Shown here: positions 1 through 8,314 of the stretch, one piece after another
Position numbering within the stretch: position 1 is the stretch's first letter
Layout: each line of letters starts with the position of its first letter
Origin: JAADJA01 sp963840975
GTDB taxonomy: Bacteria; Bacteroidota; Bacteroidia; Bacteroidales; JAADJA01
NCBI GenBank assembly: GCA_963840975.1
Contig: CAWJBC010000002.1
Coordinates: 604,874 to 668,873 of the forward strand
Length of the DNA: 64,000 bases
Direction of reading: 5' to 3'
Made by a program: the position numbers and the translations under genes
Notes under the pieces: model-generated
The model's database searches: none
Seen by the model: only the letters and a program-made list of their open reading frames with translations
What the model was told of the DNA's origin: nothing

Positions 1-162
1 TCAGGTGACTCGATGGTGGTTGATCCCTTCGGTAAAATTATCGCTCAGGCGGGCTCCGGGAAAGAAGAAAATCATTCGGTCGTCTTGTCCGGTCAATTGC
101 TTGAAAATTTCAGAGCCAAATTTAAAGTGGGACTTGACTGGGATAACTTTTCGGTTCAATGA
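1..162 (+). CDS. Carbon-nitrogen hydrolase (omega-amidase-like), C-terminal fragment
   Basis: This is the last 53 codons of a gene that enters from the left edge in frame 1 and stops with TGA at 160-162. The peptide opens with SGDSMVVDPFGKIIAQAG, the conserved strand near the C-terminus of nitrilase-superfamily amidases, and ends with a K-x-L-D-W-D-x-F motif typical of the omega-amidase (YafV/NIT2) branch. That branch hydrolyses alpha-ketoglutaramate or alpha-ketosuccinamate in the cytosol. The catalytic Glu-Lys-Cys triad lies upstream of the window, so activity cannot be judged. Assignment to the superfamily is firm; the omega-amidase subtype is inferred from the tail. Confidence 0.72.
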   Translation, partial: SGDSMVVDPFGKIIAQAGSGKEENHSVVLSGQLLENFRAKFKVGLDWDNFSVQ

Positions 163-305
163 TGATCCGGAAACATTATTTGTTAATTGTTTCAGGTTGT
201 GAAAATTATTAAGAATCTCCGATTTGGCTTATTATGGAAAAGTTAAAATTGGTTTATTAATATTTATGCGTTTATTTCGCAAACTGAAAATAAAAACGTT
301 AGCAA

Positions 306-1646
306 ATGAATATCATAATAGCGGGTGATGGCGAAGTTGGTTTTCATCTTGCAAAAATGCTTCATGATGAAAATCACAATATAACCATTGTTGATCCCCA
401 TGAAGACTTGCTGAAGATGCTGGAATCCCATTCCGACATACTTACTATTACCGGCAATTCTACTTCTCTTTCGGTACTTAACAGGACAAAAGTCCATAAG
501 GCTGATCTAATGATTTCGGTTTTACATGATGAGCAAACCAATCTTGTTACATGCATCCTCGCAAAAAAATTAGGCGCCAAAAGAACGATTGCCAGGATAA
601 ACAATACTGAATATCTGTTACCCAATGTAAGGGAATTGTTTACGACTATGGGTATTGATGAATTGGTTTGCCCTGAAAGCATTGCGGCAGATGAAATCAT
701 TGCACTCCTGAAACAAACAGCTGCGACAGAAATTTATAACTTTTCGCACGGAAGATTGTCCCTGTTTTTGATAAAGTTAAATGAAAAAGCACTTGTTATC
801 AATAAAACCCTGAATGACATAGCTAAAGAAAATCCCATGCTAGATTTCAGGGCGGTGGCAATACACAGAAACTCACAAACCATTATCCCCAGAGGTGATG
901 ATATTTTCAAGGTGAACGATCTGGCTTATGTAATTACAAAACCTGACGGAATAGCTACTTTGCTGAGGCTTGGCGGAAAAGAGAGGATTGAGATCAGGGA
1001 TGTTTTTATTGTTGGGGGCGGGAGGATAGGAAGAAAAACAACCCAAAGGCTGGAAAAAAATTTGACAATTAAGCTTTTTGAAATTGACAAAGCAAGAAGC
1101 CGCCTTCTTGCCAATGAACTTAAAAGAGCGATGGTCATCAATGGAGATGCAAGGGATATTGAACTACTCAAAGAAGAAGGTATCAGCGAAACGGATGCTT
1201 TTATTGCAGTAACCAATAACTCGGAAACAAATATCCTGACCTGTCTTCATGCCACAAAATTAGGCGTTAAAAGGACCATTGCGCTCGTTGAGAACATTGA
1301 CTATATTGACCTTTCACAAAATATCGGAATTGACACCATCATCAATAAAAAACTGATTACTGCCAGCTATATCGCCCGTTTTACAATGGATGCCGAGGTT
1401 ACTTCCATCAAATGCCTGAGTGGAATTGATGCTGAGGTGCTTGAGTTTGTTGTAAAAGCCAATTCAAAGGTTACAAAAAAACCCATTAAAAAGATAGATA
1501 TACCCAATGGTGCAATCATAGGTGGTATTGTCAGGGGTAAAAACAGCTATATTGCGATAGGCGACTTTCAGATAGAGGAAAACGACAAAGTGGTCGTATT
1601 TGCTATGCCCAAAGCCATTCACAAGGTTGACAAATTGTTTAATTGA
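306..1646 (+). CDS. trkA: Trk potassium uptake regulatory protein TrkA
   Basis: This is the cytosolic NAD(H)-binding gating subunit of the Trk K+ uptake system; it assembles on the membrane subunit TrkH. The 446 residues show the expected duplicated architecture. A first RCK_N Rossmann unit begins at residue 1 (IIIAGDGEVGFHLA, with an acidic residue closing the second strand in IVDPHED). A second begins near residue 230 (VFIVGGGRIGRKT). Each is followed by a TrkA_C-like segment. Length matches the roughly 450-residue double-RCK family. It lies 18 bp upstream of trkH, so the two are almost certainly co-transcribed. The ATG at 306 starts right at the Rossmann strand, as in homologues. Confidence 0.95.
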   Translation: MNIIIAGDGEVGFHLAKMLHDENHNITIVDPHEDLLKMLESHSDILTITGNSTSLSVLNRTKVHKADLMISVLHDEQTNLVTCILAKKLGAKRTIARINNTEYLLPNVRELFTTMGIDELVCPESIAADEIIALLKQTAATEIYNFSHGRLSLFLIKLNEKALVINKTLNDIAKENPMLDFRAVAIHRNSQTIIPRGDDIFKVNDLAYVITKPDGIATLLRLGGKERIEIRDVFIVGGGRIGRKTTQRLEKNLTIKLFEIDKARSRLLANELKRAMVINGDARDIELLKEEGISETDAFIAVTNNSETNILTCLHATKLGVKRTIALVENIDYIDLSQNIGIDTIINKKLITASYIARFTMDAEVTSIKCLSGIDAEVLEFVVKANSKVTKKPIKKIDIPNGAIIGGIVRGKNSYIAIGDFQIEENDKVVVFAMPKAIHKVDKLFN

Positions 1647-1664
1647 TTTCTATTTCTGTTTGAT

Positions 1665-3125
1665 ATGTCAACCATCTCTAAAATCAACAAACAAATAATC
1701 CTTCATATTCTTGGATTTTTATTGATGATAGAGGGTTTGTTGATGTTGTCGGGTATACCCTTTTCCCTTTATTATTGTGAAACGAAATGCCATAGCCTGC
1801 TTTATAGCGGCATTATAACTTCAGGTATCGGATTGATAACCTGGTTCTTTACCCGAAAAGCCAGCCGGAACTTTGGCAAACGGGAAGGATATATAATTGT
1901 TGCGGTGTCATGGTTAGTCATTACTATCTTTGGAACTTTGCCTTACCTTCTAAGCGGTGTCATTTCCGATTTTACAAATGCTTTTTTTGAAACCATGTCG
2001 GGGTTCACCACCACCGGAGCAACGATTTTAACCGACATTGAAGCCGTTCCCAGGGGCTTGCTTTTTTGGAGAAGCATGACCCATTGGATAGGAGGAATGG
2101 GAATTATTGTACTTTCGGTTGCCATTATGCCCCTTTTGGGAATAGGCGGGATGCAGTTATTTATTGCTGAAATGCCGGGAGTTACGCTCGACAAACTTCA
2201 CCCCAGGATTACCCAGACCGCTAAAAGATTGTGGATTATTTATGTCATGCTGACGATTGCCCAAACGGTATTATTAATGTTTGGCGGTATGAGTTTTTTT
2301 GATTCATTGTGCCATACGTTTGCCACTATGTCAACCGGTGGGTTTTCGACCCGGAACACAAGCGTAGCAGGATTCTCACCATACATTCAGTATATCATCA
2401 TCCTGTTTATGATTTTAGCTGGTACTAATTTCACCCTGCATTACTTAGCACTAAATGGTCGAATTCGGGAAATATGGAGAAATGAAGAATTCAGGTATTA
2501 CATACTTTTTACCGTAGGGTTTTCCATTTTGACAGGGATATTGTTGATTATCCTTGGCGGTTCGGGTGTTGAAAAAACTTTCAGGGACGCAATGTTTCAG
2601 GTTGTTTCTATTGTGACGACCACCGGCTTTGTTACCTCAGATTACTTAATGTGGCCCGGGCAACTCTGGATCATTATTTTTCTGCTTATGTTTATTGGCG
2701 GAAGCGCAGGTTCAACCGGTGGCGGAATCAAAATAGCGCGGCAGGTATTGCTTCTCAAGAACAGTGCACTCGAATTTAAAAGGATCATTCATCCGCAAGC
2801 CATCATCCCGGTAAAGTTTAACGGGAAGGCTGTTTCGCCTGAAATTATTCATATAGTCGTAGCATTTTTTCTTTTTTACCTGCTTACTTTTTTTGCCGGT
2901 ACTTTTATTATGACTTTAATAGGGCTTGATTTTGAAACCGCTATCGGCGCTACTATAGCATCTCTCGGTAATATCGGACCTGGTTTGGGCGCTGTGGGAC
3001 CTGTTGAAAACTATTCGGCTTTACCGGCATTGGCCAAATGGACCTGTTCCTTTTTAATGATGTTAGGTCGGCTTGAACTTTTTACGGTGATGATTTTATT
3101 TTCAGCTTCATTTTGGAAAAAATAG
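1665..3125 (+). CDS. trkH: Trk potassium transporter membrane subunit TrkH
   Basis: A 486-residue polytopic membrane protein of the TrkH/KtrB superfamily, the K+-conducting subunit partnered by TrkA just upstream. Four pore-loop motifs of the family are visible in order: SGFTTTGATIL near residue 110, TMSTGGFSTRNTS near 225, VTTTGFVTSDY near 320 and SLGNIGPGLGAVGP near 435. The central glycine of each filter is present. Multiple hydrophobic helices separate them. The protein ends only 11 bp from the convergent stop codon of waaA, leaving no space for a dedicated terminator. Confidence 0.95.
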   Translation: MSTISKINKQIILHILGFLLMIEGLLMLSGIPFSLYYCETKCHSLLYSGIITSGIGLITWFFTRKASRNFGKREGYIIVAVSWLVITIFGTLPYLLSGVISDFTNAFFETMSGFTTTGATILTDIEAVPRGLLFWRSMTHWIGGMGIIVLSVAIMPLLGIGGMQLFIAEMPGVTLDKLHPRITQTAKRLWIIYVMLTIAQTVLLMFGGMSFFDSLCHTFATMSTGGFSTRNTSVAGFSPYIQYIIILFMILAGTNFTLHYLALNGRIREIWRNEEFRYYILFTVGFSILTGILLIILGGSGVEKTFRDAMFQVVSIVTTTGFVTSDYLMWPGQLWIIIFLLMFIGGSAGSTGGGIKIARQVLLLKNSALEFKRIIHPQAIIPVKFNGKAVSPEIIHIVVAFFLFYLLTFFAGTFIMTLIGLDFETAIGATIASLGNIGPGLGAVGPVENYSALPALAKWTCSFLMMLGRLELFTVMILFSASFWKK

Positions 3126-3136
3126 AAATGGAGCCA

Positions 3137-4376
3137 TCAAATATGCTTCGCTACATTATCCATTATAAGAGTTGTGGCTCCGCAGTTTTCTTCCACAAAA
3201 TCTTTACAAACACCCGAAACAATTTGATAAAATTCCTGATCTGTTAACAGCCGGTTTAAAATATTATCAAACTCCTTCTCACTTTTTATGGTAAAAGCGC
3301 CTCCCTTTTCAATCAGATCAACGGCTTCCCTGAATTTATGAAAATTAGGACCGAAAATTACGGGCTTTCCAAAAGTTACCGCCTCCAAAATATTATGGAT
3401 TGCCTTTCCGAAACCACCTCCGATAAATGCAACATCGCAATACTGATAGAGTGATGATAAAAATCCCATGCCATCAATGATTAAGAATTTGGCTTGCAGA
3501 ATGTTCTTTTCGTCAGCCATTGAGTAGCGCAATGTTTGGTTTTTACCGAAACGGTTTTCAATTGCCGATATGTGTTCTTCATGAATCTCATGGGGCGCAA
3601 TTATTATTTTGATATTTCCCTGAAGGGTCGGTAGTTTTTGGATCAACTCTTCGTCCGGTTGCCAACTGCTGCCAGCCAGCAAAATTTTATAGCCGGCGGT
3701 AAATTTTTCGATCAGGGGGAAAGACTTTTTATTTCGGGCTATATCTACAACCCTGTCAAAACGGGTGTCGCCGCCAATGACTACCTGCTCAATACCGATG
3801 GATTTCAGCAAGTCCATTGATTGATTGTTTTGTACAAAGAAAAAAGTGATTTTTTTCAGCATCTTCCTGAACCATCCTCCGTACCATTTGAAAAAATGCT
3901 GTTCTGGCCTGAAAATAGAGGATATATAGAATATTGGTATTTGCTTTTGATGAAGAACATCAATGTAATTGAACCAAAATTCATATTTCACAAAAATGGC
4001 GAAGCCGCGGTTTCGTAAGCTGGATGAATTGTTCAGCGTTTTTCCTGCTATCCATAGGAAGATAAAAGATATAATCAGCCCCGTCGTAATTTTTACGGAT
4101 CTCATAACCCGAAGGAGAAAAAAAGGTGAGCATGATTTTAAAGGAAGGATATTTTTTTCTGAAGGCTTCCATAACCGGGCGTCCCTGCTCAAATTCTCCC
4201 AGCGAAGCCGCATGAAACCAGACAAGACTATCCTTATTATTCCCCGTTTCCTGATGCAATCTTTCAAACAGATTTTTTCTGCCATTTACCCACAGCCTTG
4301 CCTTACTGTTAAATAAGGCAGCAATTTTGATCAGCAGGTGGTAAGCGGATATGGTAAAATTATAAAGGATTGACAT
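3137..4376 (-). CDS. waaA: 3-deoxy-D-manno-octulosonic acid (Kdo) transferase, frameshifted as written
   Basis: WaaA/KdtA (GT30) transfers Kdo from CMP-Kdo to lipid A precursor at the inner membrane. The start at 4376 gives an N-terminal hydrophobic anchor, then the acceptor-site motif HAASLGEFEQGRP with the catalytic Glu, then after the break AIFVKYEFWFNY and a GT-B C-terminal domain with FGPNFHKFREA. The frame is interrupted at about 3999-4008: removing one base from the TT pair (read on the minus strand) restores TKPRLAIFVKYEFW, exactly the family sequence. WaaA is normally essential, so the break is probably a sequence error. The outer-membrane-type gene at 4419-5175 lies 42 bp upstream on the same strand. 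Confidence 0.92.
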
Positions 4377-4418
4377 CGGTCTTTGGTTTTCAGTTTGGCT
4401 AGATCAAATATGAAAAGT

Positions 4419-5175
4419 TTAATAGTAATAATATTTTTCGGGCATTCGCTTAAACAACGGAACAATCCAACCTATTTTAATTCCATATAAAACATCAAAT
4501 CTGTTTTGCAGTTCATCCGGTAGCCCCGTGTCGAAGTTTACATCTCTTTTTGGTTTTGTCCATGCCTGATTTATTTCAAAGCCCAAATAAAAATTTAGCA
4601 ATTTGCTGTTGCTTAGGTAGGTATATCCTACAAATTCACTGAGACCAAAACCTCCTGCAAGCCGGTCGTATCCTTTTTTATAGTCATCCAAAAGTTGGGG
4701 AGCTGTATTTTCCGCCACCTCAATCCTTATTTTATGTTGAAGGTATCCCAGGCTTCCGATGAGGGTTATACCTGAATTCGGATTCGGGCTGAGGACAGGA
4801 ATCAATTTCCCAATCCTTGCAGAAATGTAATACCCCCTTTCATAAATCGAGTAGCTTGCATAGTTTCCGGCCATATTGATGATGGCGCCATCAGATGTTT
4901 TTAAGGTTTCCCATGATCTGATCAGCCACCTTTACATCTCCTCCAAACAAAAAATTGAACTCTGCTCCAATTATCCAGTTTTGATTAGTTTTCCATAAAA
5001 AACCACCGCCAAGACTCGAATTGTTGCCAAACCGGTCAGCCATGTCGCCGCCCGGTAACTGGTAAGAATAGGTTGCATAGAACATCGGAATGCTAAGCGT
5101 GGTGTCGGAAATATCCATTTGGCTTCTAAGCCCAGTCGCAGCGAAGATTAAAAGAAATAAAATGCGAAATCTCAT
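4419..5175 (-). CDS. Secreted outer-membrane-type protein of unknown function, frameshifted as written
   Basis: The product begins with a signal peptide (MRFRILFLLIFAATGLRSQ) and continues with alternating aromatic and glycine-rich strands (FLWKTNQNWIIGAEFNF, GFGLSEFVGYTY) that suggest a small outer-membrane beta-barrel. The frame breaks at the T5 run at 4898-4902 (A5 on the coding strand). Taking out one base joins IMGNLK to TSDGAIINMAGNY without loss, giving about 251 residues. It precedes waaA on the minus strand and may be co-transcribed with it. I do not recognise a named family. A -7 promoter element lies at 5196-5203. Confidence 0.72.
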
Positions 5176-5195
5176 CGAACTTTAAAATATTGTGG

Positions 5196-5203
5196 CAAAT
5201 ATA
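5196..5203 (-). promoter_or_regulatory. Candidate Bacteroidota -7 element (TATATTTG) for the 5175-4419 gene
   Basis: Read on the minus strand the sequence is TATATTTG, a match to the Bacteroidota consensus TAnnTTTG. It lies about 21 bp upstream of the ATG at 5175. No convincing -33 TTTG is visible at the right spacing, so support comes from the -7 match and position only. Confidence 0.4.
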
Positions 5204-5227
5204 TGAAACTATATGTTTATGCTTGTG

Positions 5228-5235
5228 TAAATTTG
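5228..5235 (+). promoter_or_regulatory. Candidate Bacteroidota -7 element (TAAATTTG) for the 5264 gene
   Basis: TAAATTTG matches TAnnTTTG and stands 29 bp before the preferred ATG at 5264. It forms a divergent pair with the minus-strand element at 5196-5203. Because the putative transcript would start near 5241, the GTG at 5240 is an unlikely start codon. Confidence 0.4.
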
Positions 5236-5263
5236 CGACGTGCTTAACAGTGAACTTAACATT

Positions 5264-6232
5264 ATGAGGTCATTAATAATTTTCGGAAGGTATTTCTTTG
5301 TTGTCGTATTAATTGTATTTTTTTCGGTTAAAGGGGCTGTTTCACAGGATGAGGATGATGCCACATGGTGGAACGAAACCCATCACTGGGATGGAATTAC
5401 TTCGTGGACGCAGTACATTATTTACTCACCATATTATCTGGGACCAAATGCTTTACCGGTTCCGTTTTCTCAAAAAGGCAGGGTGAAAGACCGGTTTGAG
5501 TTGAGAATGGACCTTGAGGGTCATTTCAGTAATGGCGATAATACACAGGATATTTTTATTGATTGCTATTTACCTATTGTGAAAAACAAGATAGCTGTTG
5601 AGTTCTATGGTGTTCCGGTTGAACATTATAAAATGGATGAACCCACCGTTATTGAGCGCAGGGCAAGAAACAGAAGCGGTGAGGGTTATGCAGCCGGTGA
5701 TTTTTATTTCAGTACTATTTTTCAGGTTATAAAAGACAAAAAAATGCCGGATGTAGCCCTAAGAATGGCTTGTAAAACGGCCTCCGGGGCAAAACTAAGT
5801 GATGCAAGATACACCGATGCTCCCGGCTATTTTTTCGATTTGTCATTGGGTAAAGACTTTTTATTTGCCGATAAGTTCATCCAAAAAATCCGGCTTCACG
5901 GCATGATTGGCTTTTATTCTTGGCAAATGAACCTTCCCGAAAATCCGCAAAATGATGCTATCCTTTATGGCGCGGGGTTGGATTTATCGTTTTCAGGTTT
6001 TTGCATCAACAATTCCCTGGAGGGATACACAGGATATTTTGGAAAAGAGTTGGTAGTGGTAACCGACAAGGAAGACCCGGTATCATTCAATGACCGACCG
6101 ATCATTTACAGGTTGGACCTTTTAAAACAAACGGATCATTTTGATTTTGGATTGGGATATCAGTTGGGTGTAAAAGATTTACTTTATCAGACTTTCAAGG
6201 TCTCATTAATTTATCATTTCTCCAATCAATAA
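5264..6232 (+). CDS. Secreted protein of unknown function, probably outer-membrane associated
   Basis: A 322-residue protein beginning MRSLIIFGRYFFVVVLIVFF, a signal peptide that appears to end at AVSQ. The mature part is rich in Trp, Tyr and Phe (WWNETHHWDGITSW, DFYFSTIFQVIKDKK, IYRLDLLKQTDHFDFGLGY) and finishes VSLIYHFSN with a terminal aromatic strand, as in outer-membrane beta-barrels. No catalytic motif is recognised. An in-frame GTG at 5240 would add eight residues; ATG 5264 is preferred because it begins the signal peptide directly and leaves room for the -7 element at 5228. It is followed by a hairpin at 6245. Confidence 0.7.
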   Translation: MRSLIIFGRYFFVVVLIVFFSVKGAVSQDEDDATWWNETHHWDGITSWTQYIIYSPYYLGPNALPVPFSQKGRVKDRFELRMDLEGHFSNGDNTQDIFIDCYLPIVKNKIAVEFYGVPVEHYKMDEPTVIERRARNRSGEGYAAGDFYFSTIFQVIKDKKMPDVALRMACKTASGAKLSDARYTDAPGYFFDLSLGKDFLFADKFIQKIRLHGMIGFYSWQMNLPENPQNDAILYGAGLDLSFSGFCINNSLEGYTGYFGKELVVVTDKEDPVSFNDRPIIYRLDLLKQTDHFDFGLGYQLGVKDLLYQTFKVSLIYHFSNQ

Positions 6233-6244
6233 GGCTACCACACT

Positions 6245-6270
6245 ATTGTTAATAAAATAACAATCTTTTC
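6245..6270 (+). terminator. Weak intrinsic-terminator-like hairpin
   Basis: ATTGTTA (6245-6251) and TAACAAT (6258-6264) form a perfect 7-bp stem around a 6-base A/T loop, followed by CTTTTCT. It stands 13 bp after the stop at 6232 and just before the promoter at 6278, a sensible place to separate the two transcription units. The stem is AT-rich and therefore weak. Confidence 0.4.
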
Positions 6271-6277
6271 TGGCATC

Positions 6278-6307
6278 TTTGCAAATTCCGATATTTAACT
6301 AACTTTG
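6278..6307 (+). promoter_or_regulatory. Candidate promoter of the polysaccharide locus (TTTG-18-TAACTTTG)
   Basis: Both halves of the Bacteroidota sigma consensus are present: -33 TTTG at 6278-6281 and -7 TAACTTTG at 6300-6307, separated by 18 bp. It is the best-formed promoter seen in the window. The predicted start near 6313 leaves a leader of roughly 110 nt before wlbB, in which no strong hairpin was found. Confidence 0.6.
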
Positions 6308-6426
6308 CGCCCCTGATGGGTGGAAAATAAAAGGAATCAGTTTTGTGCAACAGCAAAGGAAATGATCAAACAGAACCAATGGATTCAAAAGAAAAAAGGT
6401 TATAATAAATAATGATAAACATCTAC

Positions 6427-7020
6427 ATGGAAAAAAAATATTTTGTTCACGAAAGCGCTTATGTTGACGACAACGTAGATATAGATGATGGAACCAAAGT
6501 CTGGCATTTTTCGCACATACAATCCGGATCGAAACTCGGAAAAAATTGTTCGATAGGTCAAAATGTAAATGTCGGCAACAATGTCAGGATTGGTAATCAC
6601 GTTAAGATTCAAAATAATGTTTCGGTTTACGAAGGCGTGGAGCTTGAAGATTATGTTTTTTGCGGACCGTCGATGGTTTTTACAAATATATTAAACCCCA
6701 GAAGTGAATTTCCTCAGCGTGGTTCTGAATTTTATCTCAAAACAGTTGTCAAAAAAAGCGCATCACTGGGTGCCAATTGCACCATTGTTTGCGGTCATTC
6801 GATAGGAAAATATGCTTTTGTGGGCGCCGGCTCTGTTGTCACAAAAGAGGTTCCTGACTATGCCATGGTTTTTGGAAATCCCGCAAGGTTAAAGGGTTGG
6901 GTATGTGCGTGCGGCAACAGGCTGGAGTTGTCGGTTGATGAAAAATCAGAGGAAAAAGCTATATGCAATAAATGCGACAGAAATTATAGTAAAAAAGGAA
7001 GTATTGTTGAACAGATTTAA
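6427..7020 (+). CDS. wlbB: UDP-2-acetamido-3-amino-2,3-dideoxy-glucuronate N-acetyltransferase
   Basis: A left-handed beta-helix acetyltransferase of the WbpD/WlbB type, which uses acetyl-CoA to acetylate the 3-amino group in the UDP-GlcNAc(3NAc)A pathway. Hexapeptide repeats run from the start (NCSIGQNVNVGNNVRIGNH) to about residue 155 (GAGSVVTKEVPDYAMVFGNP), with the family segment DGTKVWHFSHIQ near residue 20 and MVFTNILNPRSEFPQ near 85. The C-terminal tail has four cysteines (CACG and CNKC), a possible metal-binding knuckle that is common in this subgroup. ATG 6427 is preferred over 6412 because homologues begin close to KKYFVHESA. The aminotransferase follows after 11 bp. Confidence 0.88.
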   Translation: MEKKYFVHESAYVDDNVDIDDGTKVWHFSHIQSGSKLGKNCSIGQNVNVGNNVRIGNHVKIQNNVSVYEGVELEDYVFCGPSMVFTNILNPRSEFPQRGSEFYLKTVVKKSASLGANCTIVCGHSIGKYAFVGAGSVVTKEVPDYAMVFGNPARLKGWVCACGNRLELSVDEKSEEKAICNKCDRNYSKKGSIVEQI

Positions 7021-7031
7021 TCATTAAGAAA

Positions 7032-8147
7032 ATGCAATTTATAGATTTAAAAACACAACAGGCAAGGATCAAGGACAAGATTGATGCGAATATTCAGAAA
7101 GTTCTTGCGCATGGAAATTATATCATGGGACCCGAAATTACAGAGCTTGAAAACAAACTTGCCGAATATGTCGGTATGAAATACGGAATTGGCTGTGCAA
7201 GCGGAACAGATGCTCTTTTGATGCCATTGATGGCGTACGAGGTTGGTCCGGGTGATGCTATTTTTACCGTATCGTTTACTTTTATTGCTACAGCGGAAGT
7301 TGTGCAGTTATTGGGTGCAACTTCGGTCTTTGTTGACATCGAGGCTGACTCGTTTAATATGGATGCTGCAAAACTTGAGGAGGGAATATTAAAAGTTAAA
7401 AAAGAAGGAAAGCTCAAGCTGAAAGGGATTATACCGGTTGATCTTTTCGGACAGCCGGCTGATTACGACGAAATCAACGCCATTGCCAAAAAGTACGGAA
7501 TGTTTGTATTGGAAGATGCAGCGCAGGGATTTGGCGGACGGTATAAAAACAGGATGGCAGGCTCTCTTGCTGAGGTGGCTGCCACCAGTTTCTTTCCTGC
7601 AAAACCTCTGGGTACTTACGGCGATGGAGGCATGATCTTTACCGATGATGATGAAATGGTTAAAAAACTACTTTCCATCAGGGTTCACGGTCAGGGCAGT
7701 GATAAATACAACAACATCAGGCTAGGGATCAATGGACGATTGGATACTTTAATGGCAGCCATCCTGTTGCCTAAATTTGAGATTTTTGAGGAGGAGATTG
7801 GTCTTCGCCAAAAAGTTGCCGGAAGATATTCTGAAAAATTAGCGGGTATTGTTAAAACCCCCGATGTTAAACCTTATAACCTTTCAGCATGGGCGCAGTA
7901 TTCAATCCTGCATCCCCAAAGGGAAAAGGTCATGGAAGGTCTGAAGTCGGATGGAATCCCTACTGCTGTTTATTATCCCAAACCCCTTCACCTTCAGGAT
8001 GCTTTTGTTGGTTTGGGTTATAAGCATGGTGATTTTCCGGTTACCGAGCAAATAGCTTCACAGGTTTTCAGTCTTCCAATGCACCCATACCTGTCGCACG
8101 AAGATCAGGATAAGATTGTCAACAGCATTATTAAACATGCGAAATAA
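7032..8147 (+). CDS. wbpE: DegT/DnrJ/EryC1/StrS aminotransferase, WbpE-type
   Basis: A 371-residue PLP-dependent sugar aminotransferase. The internal-aldimine lysine sits in TSFFPAKPLGTYGDGG near residue 185, and the preceding LEDAAQGFGG contains the conserved Asp and Gln that contact PLP. Coupling to wlbB (11 bp upstream) and the presence of wlbA at 23.9 kb indicate transamination of UDP-2-acetamido-3-oxo-glucuronate using glutamate. The N-terminal MQFIDLKTQQARIKDKID is very typical of WbpE/WlbC proteins. Without the neighbours one could only say a UDP-sugar 3-aminotransferase. Confidence 0.88.
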   Translation: MQFIDLKTQQARIKDKIDANIQKVLAHGNYIMGPEITELENKLAEYVGMKYGIGCASGTDALLMPLMAYEVGPGDAIFTVSFTFIATAEVVQLLGATSVFVDIEADSFNMDAAKLEEGILKVKKEGKLKLKGIIPVDLFGQPADYDEINAIAKKYGMFVLEDAAQGFGGRYKNRMAGSLAEVAATSFFPAKPLGTYGDGGMIFTDDDEMVKKLLSIRVHGQGSDKYNNIRLGINGRLDTLMAAILLPKFEIFEEEIGLRQKVAGRYSEKLAGIVKTPDVKPYNLSAWAQYSILHPQREKVMEGLKSDGIPTAVYYPKPLHLQDAFVGLGYKHGDFPVTEQIASQVFSLPMHPYLSHEDQDKIVNSIIKHAK

Positions 8148-8164
8148 ATGATTCAATCACAGGT

Positions 8165-8262
8165 ATGAAACCCTCCGCCTTCGGCGGGATTGTTCAACTT
8201 TCAAATTTCAAAAACGCAGAGCATTGAAATTTGAGTTTCACAAATAAACAAAAATGCTCTAT
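8165..8262. repeat. Dispersed palindromic repeat, copy 1
   Basis: The intergenic stretch contains the palindrome CCGCCTTCGGCGG followed by GATTGTTCAAC, then an inverted repeat TCAAATTTCA...TGAAATTTGA around a loop with AACGCAGAGC. The same blocks recur at 49984-50150, where the two halves are separated by extra palindromes. The rest of the gap (8148-8314) shows no gene. Confidence 0.65.
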
Positions 8263-8314
8263 TTGCCGTTTATAGATGTTTCGAGAATTGAAGTAATGAA
8301 ATAAAAAAGTGAAA

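Noticed and set aside
3999..4008. Programmed +1 frameshift in waaA
   Set aside because: No slippery sequence, internal Shine-Dalgarno or stimulatory structure is evident, and the same one-base surplus recurs in many unrelated genes, which favours sequence error.
3969..4316. 115-codon plus-strand reading frame antisense to waaA
   Set aside because: It is a shadow of the WaaA coding region, whose motifs on the minus strand are unmistakable.
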